Of a stretch of 11,347 nucleotides of DNA, positions 5,330 to 11,347 are shown piece by piece. Source of the stretch: an uncultured Burkholderiales bacterium. GTDB taxonomy: Bacteria; Pseudomonadota; Gammaproteobacteria; Burkholderiales; Burkholderiaceae. Numbering within the stretch: position 1 is the stretch's first letter; each line of letters starts with the position of its first letter. The stretch covers positions 1-11,347 of the forward strand of contig CAIMWY010000132.1 in the NCBI GenBank assembly GCA_903845315.1, given 5' to 3'. Made by a program: the position numbers and the translations under genes. The notes below the pieces were generated by a model. It did no database searches, was not told the DNA's origin, and saw only the letters and a list, made by a program, of their open reading frames with translations.

Positions 5330-6580
5330 ATGCACAAGACAACTCCCTTAATTTGTACATCACAGCTAGTCATTCGAGGCGCCAGGATGGCTTGTATCCT
5401 TTGCAGCGTCACAGTCTTGTTGGCGTGTGGCGCCAAAGAGGGCGCTTCGGCGCCCGGTAGCAATGGTGGCCCACCTCCTGCTACTGTGGGTGTGGTCACC
5501 GTGGCGCAGCAACGCGTTGCACTGCAAACAGAGTTACCCGGACGCGTCAGCCCTATCCGCATGGCGCAGGTGCGTGCACGCGTCAATGGCGTGGTGTTAC
5601 AGCGATTGTTCAAAGAGGGGAGCCAAGTCAACGCGGGACAAATGTTGTTTCAAATTGACCCTGCGCCTTACCGTGCCACCTACGACAGTGCCCAAGCCAG
5701 CCTGGCCAAAGCCCAGGCCAATTTGTTGCAAGCCAATGCACAACTGGTCCGCTACAAACCCTTGGCAGAAGCTAATGCGGTGAGCCAGCAAGAGTTCACC
5801 ACCGTGGTGACCACACAAAAGCAAGCGCAAGCTGATGTGGCTGCTGCTGAGGCAGTCCTGCAAAGCGCACGCATCAACCTTGACTACGCGAGCGTGACCG
5901 CCCCGATCTCGGGCCGGATTGGGCAAGCCTTAGTCACAGAGGGTGCCTTGGTCAGCCAAACTGAAGCCACGCAGTTGGCATTGATTCAACAAACCGACAC
6001 GGTGTATGTGAACTTCACCCAGTCGACCACTGATGTGTTGAACTTGCGCAAGGCGATTGCAGCCAAACAAGTGCGCAGTGCTCCCGATGGTTCCGTGCCT
6101 GTGCGTGTGGTGCTGGAAGATGGCAGCGAGTTGCTCCGTACCGGTAAGCTCTTGTTCACCGACTTGACGGTAGACCCCAGCTCTGGCCAAGTGACTCTGA
6201 GGGCTGAAATGCCCAACCCCGATGGCTTGCTGCTACCGGGGCAATATGTACGCGTGCGCTTGTCACAAGCTGAGTTGCCCAAGGGGATTGTGTTGCCACA
6301 ACAAGCCGTGACGCGAACGGGTCAAGGCGACACCGTGTTAGTTGTCGGAGCAGACAACAAACCAACTCCACGCAAAGTCAGAGTTGGCCCAGCGCAAAAC
6401 AATCAATGGTTGATCATTGAAGGCTTGGATGTGGGCGAACAAGTGATCGTGGATGGTTTTCAGAAAATGATGGTGCCTGGTGCTCCCGTCAAGACCGTGC
6501 CCTGGGATGCCAAGGCGGCATCCCCTTTGTCGGCGGCCTCTGCACCAACCGGCGCTTCATCTTCAGTAGTTAGCAAATAA
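5330..6580 (+). CDS. acrA: RND efflux periplasmic adaptor lipoprotein (AcrA/MexA type)
   Basis: This membrane-fusion protein bridges the inner-membrane pump and the outer-membrane channel of a tripartite efflux system. From 5330 it is 416 residues (E. coli AcrA is 397). A lipoprotein signal ends at LLAC, with Cys33 lipidated. After a Gly/Pro-rich linker come the first barrel-sandwich half (KEGSQVNAG, FQIDPAPY near residue 107), a long alpha-helical hairpin at about 112-180 rich in Ala, Gln and Lys, the second half (VTAPISGRIGQ near 190, TEGALV), a beta-barrel (FTDLTVDPSSGQVTLRAEMPNP), and a membrane-proximal domain with PQQAVTRTGQGDTVLVV. These segments match AcrA closely in order and wording. 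Alternative starts are ATG 5387 and TTG 5309. No clear promoter is visible after the upstream hairpin. acrB begins 12 bases after its stop. Confidence 0.94.
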   Translation: MHKTTPLICTSQLVIRGARMACILCSVTVLLACGAKEGASAPGSNGGPPPATVGVVTVAQQRVALQTELPGRVSPIRMAQVRARVNGVVLQRLFKEGSQVNAGQMLFQIDPAPYRATYDSAQASLAKAQANLLQANAQLVRYKPLAEANAVSQQEFTTVVTTQKQAQADVAAAEAVLQSARINLDYASVTAPISGRIGQALVTEGALVSQTEATQLALIQQTDTVYVNFTQSTTDVLNLRKAIAAKQVRSAPDGSVPVRVVLEDGSELLRTGKLLFTDLTVDPSSGQVTLRAEMPNPDGLLLPGQYVRVRLSQAELPKGIVLPQQAVTRTGQGDTVLVVGADNKPTPRKVRVGPAQNNQWLIIEGLDVGEQVIVDGFQKMMVPGAPVKTVPWDAKAASPLSAASAPTGASSSVVSK

Positions 6581-6592
6581 GAGGCCGCAGAC

Positions 6593-9500
6593 ATGGCCCA
6601 TTTCTTCATTAACCGCCCCATCTTTGCATGGGTGATTTCGCTCTTCATTTTGGGCCTCGGTGGTCTGGCCATTACTCAGTTGCCGATCTCTCAATACCCG
6701 CCTGTGGCGCCGCCGTCCATTGTCATCACGGCGGGCTACCCAGGGGCATCGGCCCAAACGCTGGAAGACAGCGTCTTCAGCGTGATCGAGCGCGAGATGA
6801 ATGGCTCGCCTGGCATGATCTACATGGAGTCAGTCGCCCAAGCCAACGGCACCGGCACCATCACCATCAGCTTTGAGCCTGGCACCAACCCAGACTTGGC
6901 GCAGGTCGATGTGCAAAACCGCTTGTCGCGCGCCGCGCCTCGTTTGCCTGCTGCGGTCACGCAACAAGGTGTTCGGGTTGAAAAGTCCCGAACCAACTTT
7001 TTAGTCTTCATCATGCTGTCGTCTGACTCACCCGAGTTTGACATCGTTGCCCTAGGCGACTTTGGTTCACGCAATGTATTGCCAGAGATTCAACGCTTAC
7101 CGGGTGTGGGCCAGGCACAGTTGTTTGGAACCGAGCGCGCCATGCGTATCTGGATTGACCCAGCCAAGCTGACTGGCTTTAACTTGTCTGTGGCCGATGT
7201 GAACAATGCCATCCGTGCGCAAAATGCACAGGTGTCCTCTGGCACCATGGGCGACCTGCCCAACCTCAACACTCAATCCATGTCTGCCACGGTGGTGGTA
7301 GATGGACAGCTCAGCAGCATCGAGCAGTTCTCCAGCATTATCTTGCGCGCCAACACCGACGGCTCAACCGTGCGCTTGAAAGATGTGGCCCGCATTGAGC
7401 TGGGGGCCCAAACCTATGCCACCTCTGCGCGTTTGAATGGCAAACCTGCGGCAGGCATTGGCGTGCAACTCTCGCCCAGCGGAAACGCCATGGCCGCAGC
7501 TAAAGCCGTGCGCGAGCGCATGGCCGAACTCGAAGTCTATTTTCCTAAAGGCGTGCACTGGACCATTCCTTACGACAGCTCACGCTTTGTGAAGATCTCT
7601 ATCGCACAAGTGGCTGAAACACTTGTTGAGGCCATCGTCTTAGTGTTTTTGGTGATGTACCTGTTCTTGCAGAACTTTCGCTACACCATCATCCCCACCA
7701 TCGTGGTGCCTGTGGCCTTGATGGGCAGCTTTGCCACTTTGATGGCTTTGGGCTTTTCGATCAACGTGCTGACCATGTTCGGCATGGTGTTGGTCATCGG
7801 CATCGTGGTGGACGATGCCATCGTGGTAGTGGAAAACGTCGAACGCATCATGAGCGAGGAAGGGCTGACACCGCTGCTTGCGACACGCAAGGCCATGGGC
7901 CAAATCTCGGGGGCCATCGTGGGTGTGACGGTGGTTTTAATTGCGGTGTTCGTGCCTTTGGCTTTTTTCAAAGGTTCTGTCGGTAATATTTACCGCCAGT
8001 TTTCTGCGGTGATGGTCAGTTCTATCGCGTTCTCGGCTTTCATGGCCTTGTCGCTCACGCCTGCTTTGTGTGCAACCTTGCTCAAACCAGTTGAGGCCGG
8101 ACACCACCATGCAAAGACAGGCTTCTTTGGCTGGTTCAATCGTGGCTTCACACGTACCGCCAAAAGTTACGAAAGCTGGGTCGCGCGCATCTTGCAACGT
8201 GCATCCCGCTATCTATTGATTTATCTGGCCATCATTGTTGCCGTTGCCGTGATGTACCTGCGTTTGCCCACCTCGTTCTTGCCAGGTGAAGACCAGGGCA
8301 ACATCTTGGTGAACGTGCAGTTGCCGCCTGGTGCTACGCAACAGCGAACTCAGGCAGTGATGGAGCAGGTCGAAGGCTTTGTTCTGAAACAACCTGAAGT
8401 GCAAAGCATGGTCGGTATATTGGGTTTCAGTTTTTCAGGCCAAGGGCAAAACGCGGGACTGGCCTTTGTCACTCTCAACGACTGGGCTGAGCGCTCTGGC
8501 CCCATGCAGTCGGCGCAAGCCTTAGCAGGACGCGCTTTTGGTGCCCTGATGGGCGTGCGCGATGCCTTCATCTTCCCCTTGAGCCCGCCGCCCATTCCTG
8601 AATTGGGCACCGCCTCGGGCTTCACCTTCCGATTGCAAGATCGGGGAGGCAAAGGCCATGACGCGTTGGTGGCGGCACGCAATCAACTGTTAGGCCTAGC
8701 CGCCAAGAGTCCTGTGTTGACACAAATCCGTCCTGACGGCTTGGAAGATGCCCCGCAACTGCAAATTGACATTGACCGCGACAAAGCCAATGCCTTGGGC
8801 GTGAACTTTGACGCCATCAACACCACAATTTCCACCGCCTTGGGCTCGGCCTACATCAATGACTTTCCAAATCAGGGCCGCTTGCAGCGCGTTGTGGTGC
8901 AGGCCGATACCTCCGCGCGCATGCAAGCACATGAGTTGCTGCGTCTGACGGCCCCCAACGCACAAGGTAAACCTGTGCCCCTGTCGGCGTTTGCCAGCAC
9001 GCGTTGGATCAAAGGTGCCATGCAAACCGTTCGATACAACGGCTACCCCGCCATGCGCATTGGCGGTGCTGCGGCCCCCGGTTACAGCTCAGGTGCGGCC
9101 ATGGAAGAGATGGAACGACTCATGACCCAACTGCCCGAAGGCTTTGCTTTTGAGTGGACCGGTCAATCGCGCGAAGAAAAATTGGCGGGCTCGCAAGCTG
9201 CCATCTTGTATGGTTTTGCCGTGCTGGCGGTGTTTTTGTGTCTGGCTGCTTTGTACGAAAGCTGGTCGATCCCGCTGTCGGTGATTTTGGTGGTGCCTTT
9301 GGGGGTGCTGGGTGTGGTGCTGGCGACCTGGATGCGCGGCTACGCCAACGATGTGTATTTCCAAGTTGGATTGATCACCATCATTGGACTGTCTGCCAAG
9401 AACGCAATTTTGATCATTGAATTCGCCAAAGACCTGCATGCACAGGGGCACAGCTTGATTGATTCAGCTTTGGCTGCAGCGCACATGCGTTTCCGACCCA

Positions 9501-9748
9501 TCTTGATGACATCCATGGCTTTCATGCTGGGCGTGCTGCCTCTGGCCATTGCCAGTGGCGCTGGTTCAGCCAGCCAACGGGCCATTGGCACCGGGGTGAT
9601 TGGTGGTAGCTTGATGGGCACCGTGCTGGCGGTATTTTTTGTTCCCATCTTTTTTGTGGTGGTGCGTGGCATCTTCAAAGGTAGCGAACGGCAGCATCGA
9701 TTCGATGCCGAACATGGTCACCAATTGGGAGTCGACACGCATGACTAA
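6593..9748 (+). CDS. acrB: RND multidrug efflux transporter (AcrB/MexB type, HAE1)
   Basis: This is the proton-driven inner-membrane pump of the tripartite complex, exporting amphiphilic drugs, dyes or solvents from the periplasm and membrane. It is full length at 1051 residues (E. coli AcrB 1049) and starts with the canonical FFINRPIFAWV. The proton-relay residues are all present: Asp407 and Asp408 in GIVVDDAIVVVEN, Lys936 in LSAKNAILIIEF, and Arg966 in HMRFRPILMTS, which aligns with E. coli Arg971. The two large periplasmic loops follow the first and seventh membrane helices. The porter-domain motif SFSGQGQNAGLAFV is intact. GAGG at 6581-6584, eight bases upstream, supports the ATG at 6593. 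The end of the gene overlaps the next by eight bases. Substrates cannot be read from the sequence; HAE1-class multidrug export is the family expectation. Confidence 0.97.
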   Translation: MAHFFINRPIFAWVISLFILGLGGLAITQLPISQYPPVAPPSIVITAGYPGASAQTLEDSVFSVIEREMNGSPGMIYMESVAQANGTGTITISFEPGTNPDLAQVDVQNRLSRAAPRLPAAVTQQGVRVEKSRTNFLVFIMLSSDSPEFDIVALGDFGSRNVLPEIQRLPGVGQAQLFGTERAMRIWIDPAKLTGFNLSVADVNNAIRAQNAQVSSGTMGDLPNLNTQSMSATVVVDGQLSSIEQFSSIILRANTDGSTVRLKDVARIELGAQTYATSARLNGKPAAGIGVQLSPSGNAMAAAKAVRERMAELEVYFPKGVHWTIPYDSSRFVKISIAQVAETLVEAIVLVFLVMYLFLQNFRYTIIPTIVVPVALMGSFATLMALGFSINVLTMFGMVLVIGIVVDDAIVVVENVERIMSEEGLTPLLATRKAMGQISGAIVGVTVVLIAVFVPLAFFKGSVGNIYRQFSAVMVSSIAFSAFMALSLTPALCATLLKPVEAGHHHAKTGFFGWFNRGFTRTAKSYESWVARILQRASRYLLIYLAIIVAVAVMYLRLPTSFLPGEDQGNILVNVQLPPGATQQRTQAVMEQVEGFVLKQPEVQSMVGILGFSFSGQGQNAGLAFVTLNDWAERSGPMQSAQALAGRAFGALMGVRDAFIFPLSPPPIPELGTASGFTFRLQDRGGKGHDALVAARNQLLGLAAKSPVLTQIRPDGLEDAPQLQIDIDRDKANALGVNFDAINTTISTALGSAYINDFPNQGRLQRVVVQADTSARMQAHELLRLTAPNAQGKPVPLSAFASTRWIKGAMQTVRYNGYPAMRIGGAAAPGYSSGAAMEEMERLMTQLPEGFAFEWTGQSREEKLAGSQAAILYGFAVLAVFLCLAALYESWSIPLSVILVVPLGVLGVVLATWMRGYANDVYFQVGLITIIGLSAKNAILIIEFAKDLHAQGHSLIDSALAAAHMRFRPILMTSMAFMLGVLPLAIASGAGSASQRAIGTGVIGGSLMGTVLAVFFVPIFFVVVRGIFKGSERQHRFDAEHGHQLGVDTHD
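9727..9731 (+). promoter_or_regulatory. Ribosome-binding site fixing the outer-membrane channel start
   Basis: GGGAG ends nine bases before the ATG at 9741, inside the end of acrB. It decides the start of the downstream gene, whose frame is open further upstream to 9639. The ATG at 9741 leads straight into a lipoprotein signal peptide. Confidence 0.7.
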
Positions 9749-11147
9749 GGTGAAACACTTGACACAGTCCAAGCTCTTGCCCTGGTGCACTGCACTTTTA
9801 CTGATGGGCATAGCTGGATGCAGCTTGATTCCTACCTACGAGCGACCCGTGGCACCTGTACCTGCCTCTTTTGTAGTAAATGGCGCAGCCCCAGCAGCAG
9901 TACAACAGGCTAGCGTCGCTGACACGGATTGGCAAAATTTTTTCAAAGACGATCAACTTAAGCGCTTGATCGAACTGGCTTTGCAAAACAACCGTGACCT
10001 GCGCGTGGCCGTTCTCAACATCGAGCAAACGCGCGCCTTGCTGCAAGTCAAACGTGCCGATGAACTCCCAAGCGTCAATGCAGGCATCACGGGTTCAAAA
10101 CTGCCCAATGCCGCTGGCACCATCACCAGCACCTACACCGCAGGCTTGAGCGTGACGGCCTATGAAGTGGATTTGTGGGGTCGAGTGCGCGCCTTGAGTC
10201 AGGCCGCACAGGCCCAGTTGCTGGCCAGCGAAGAGGCGCGTAAGACCGTACACATTGCCTTGGTCGCTTCTGTCGCCAATGCATATTTGAATCTGCGCGC
10301 AGATGACGCCTTGCTGCAAATTGTCCGTGACACCGTTGCTTCACGCGAGACATCACTGCAACTCACCCAACTCAAGTTCAAGAATGAAGCTGCGTCTCAG
10401 CTTGAGCTAAGTTTGGCTCAGTCGCTGCTAGATGGGGCCAAAGCCACCTTGGCGCAATTCACTCGTCAACGTGCGCAAGACGAAAACGCGCTGGTCTTAT
10501 TGCTTGGTCAAAGCCTGCCCACCGATTTGCCTAAGGGCTTATCTCTGGCGCAACAAGCTTTGTTGCCTGACCTGCCAGCAGGCACGCCCGCAGAACTGTT
10601 GTTGCGTCGACCCGATGTTCGTCAAGCAGAGCAAATGCTGCTGGCCAATAACGCCAACATCGGAGCAGCACGGGCTGCATTTTTTCCACGCATCAGCTTG
10701 ACGGGCAGTTCTGGTTTGGTCAGCGGCGACATGAACGCCTTGTTCAACAACGGCAACGCCGCATGGTCTTTCGCCCCGCAGGTGTTGTTGCCCATCTTTG
10801 ATGGCGGACGCAACCAGGCCAATTTAGACGCAGCCAAGATAGGCCGCGACATCGCCGTGGCGCAGTACGAAAAAACGATTCAAGTGGGGTTTCGTGAGGT
10901 CTCGGACGCGTTGGCTGCACGCGACACCTACAACGAACAAGTGCGCGCGCAAAATGCCCAACTCGTGGACGATCAAACGCGTTTGCAACTCACCGATTTG
11001 CGTGTCACCCACGGTGCCTCCAGCTCACTGGAGTTGTTAGACGCCAAGCGCACTGTGTTTGCCACGCAACAAGCCACTCTGCTGACCCAAGCCCAACAAG
11101 TGCAAAGCTTGGTCAACCTTTACAAGGTGCTAGGGGGCGGATGGTAA
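9741..11147 (+). CDS. oprM: RND efflux outer-membrane channel lipoprotein (OprM/NodT family)
   Basis: This is the trimeric outer-membrane exit duct for the AcrA/AcrB-type pump encoded upstream. The protein is 468 residues, the usual size for the OprM family. Its lipoprotein signal ends in GIAGC, so Cys27 would be lipidated, and it is followed by the family-typical SLIPTYERPVAPVP. Two outer-membrane efflux repeats follow. The first has LIELALQNNRDLRVAVLNIE, YEVDLWGRVRALSQAA and a long helical stretch. The second has LLLRRPDVRQAEQMLLANNANIGAARAAFFPRISLTG, QVLLPIFDGGRNQANL and the C-terminal helices. The LRRPDV and FPRISLTG motifs are diagnostic. The start overlaps acrB by eight bases, so translation is probably coupled. 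After its stop, 46 bases separate it from the convergent ABC-F gene, and no convincing terminator is seen there. Confidence 0.95.
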   Translation: MTKVKHLTQSKLLPWCTALLLMGIAGCSLIPTYERPVAPVPASFVVNGAAPAAVQQASVADTDWQNFFKDDQLKRLIELALQNNRDLRVAVLNIEQTRALLQVKRADELPSVNAGITGSKLPNAAGTITSTYTAGLSVTAYEVDLWGRVRALSQAAQAQLLASEEARKTVHIALVASVANAYLNLRADDALLQIVRDTVASRETSLQLTQLKFKNEAASQLELSLAQSLLDGAKATLAQFTRQRAQDENALVLLLGQSLPTDLPKGLSLAQQALLPDLPAGTPAELLLRRPDVRQAEQMLLANNANIGAARAAFFPRISLTGSSGLVSGDMNALFNNGNAAWSFAPQVLLPIFDGGRNQANLDAAKIGRDIAVAQYEKTIQVGFREVSDALAARDTYNEQVRAQNAQLVDDQTRLQLTDLRVTHGASSSLELLDAKRTVFATQQATLLTQAQQVQSLVNLYKVLGGGW

Positions 11148-11193
11148 GGACGCAGGCCATTCACATGGCAGGCTCCTTTGAGCGTTTGCAGTT

Positions 11194-11347
11194 TCAGTGA
11201 ACGGCGCTCACGAGTTGTTCCATTGTCTCGGTCAGCTCTAGCCAGCGCAATTCGAGCGTTGCCAACTCATCTTCTACCGACTTGAGGCGTTTGCCAGCTT
11301 CGGCAATTTCGGTGGGCGCTAAGGTGCTGGCCAGTTTGTCGTGCAGG
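11194..11347 (-). CDS. ABC-F family ATP-binding protein, C-terminal end (cut by right edge)
   Basis: Fifty codons and a stop are visible on the minus strand. The peptide is a charged helical segment with LHDKLAS, PTEIAEAGKRLKSVEDEL and LELRWLELTETMEQL, resembling the C-terminal coiled-coil tail of ABC-F proteins of the Uup/YheS type. ABC-F proteins act on ribosomes, resolving stalls or affecting the peptidyl-transferase centre; a minority protect ribosomes from antibiotics. The ATPase domains lie beyond the window, so the subfamily is not certain. It converges with the efflux operon, and their stops are 46 bases apart. Confidence 0.7.
   Translation of the reverse strand, partial: LHDKLASTLAPTEIAEAGKRLKSVEDELATLELRWLELTETMEQLVSAVH

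Noticed and set aside
8350..8682. Minus-strand open frames of about 90-120 codons inside acrB (for example here and at 9089-9451)
   Set aside because: They lie antisense to a highly conserved full-length RND pump and have His/Arg/Gln-rich shadow composition with no recognisable domain.
9639..9740. Upstream extension of the outer-membrane channel gene
   Set aside because: It overlaps the end of acrB by over 100 bases and would bury the lipoprotein signal; GGGAG before 9741 supports the later start.
11148..11193. Small hairpin GCCAT/ATGGC (11156-11169) as terminator between the convergent genes
   Set aside because: The stem is only five base pairs and no T-run follows on either strand.
1..11347. 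CRISPR arrays, insertion sequences, phage genes, toxin-antitoxin or defence systems
   Set aside because: No repeated spacer pattern, terminal inverted repeats, transposase or defence-type motif was found; all sizeable frames are explained by the annotated genes.

Overview
The window reads as chromosomal DNA of a betaproteobacterium, most likely order Burkholderiales and plausibly family Comamonadaceae. The reasons are moderately GC-rich sequence, the style of the TolB, Pal and CpoB proteins, and the run of genes from tolB through pal, cpoB and tcdA to tRNA-Lys. The genus cannot be fixed from sequence alone. Nearly every base is accounted for by housekeeping or envelope genes. I see no phage, insertion sequence, CRISPR array or toxin-antitoxin module, and no intergenic gap exceeds about 220 bases.

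Layout. Positions 1-515 (minus strand) hold the N-terminal part of an MsbA-type lipid A ABC exporter, running off the left edge. A 111-base divergent intergenic region separates it from a plus-strand block of five genes: tolB, pal, cpoB (ybgF), a YeeE/YedE-family sulfur-compound transporter gene, and tcdA (tRNA t6A dehydratase). The last four are joined by stop/start overlaps of 1-4 bases, which suggests one translationally coupled operon. After it come a promoter with a consensus -10 box, a complete tRNA-Lys(TTT) with encoded CCA, and a strong 13-bp hairpin with a short T-run. Next is a complete three-gene RND efflux operon: a periplasmic adaptor (AcrA/MexA type), an inner-membrane pump (AcrB/MexB type) and an outer-membrane channel lipoprotein (OprM type). 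At the right edge the last 50 codons of an ABC-F protein lie on the minus strand, convergent with the efflux operon.

How the genes work together. TolB, Pal and CpoB are the periplasmic and outer-membrane half of the Tol-Pal system, which constricts the outer membrane at division and links it to peptidoglycan synthesis. Their usual partners tolQ, tolR and tolA are not immediately upstream, because msbA occupies that side in the opposite direction. The YeeE protein has the three cysteine sites typical of thiosulfate importers. TcdA completes the ct6A37 modification on ANN-decoding tRNAs, and one of its expected substrates, tRNA-Lys(UUU), is encoded immediately downstream. The RND genes form a self-contained drug or solvent pump with no regulator gene beside it.

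I found no convincing undescribed system. The points most worth a second look are the sulfur and tRNA-modification genes attached to the Tol-Pal operon, the separation of tolB from tolQRA, and the hairpin between tRNA-Lys and the efflux operon, which has no clear promoter after it.
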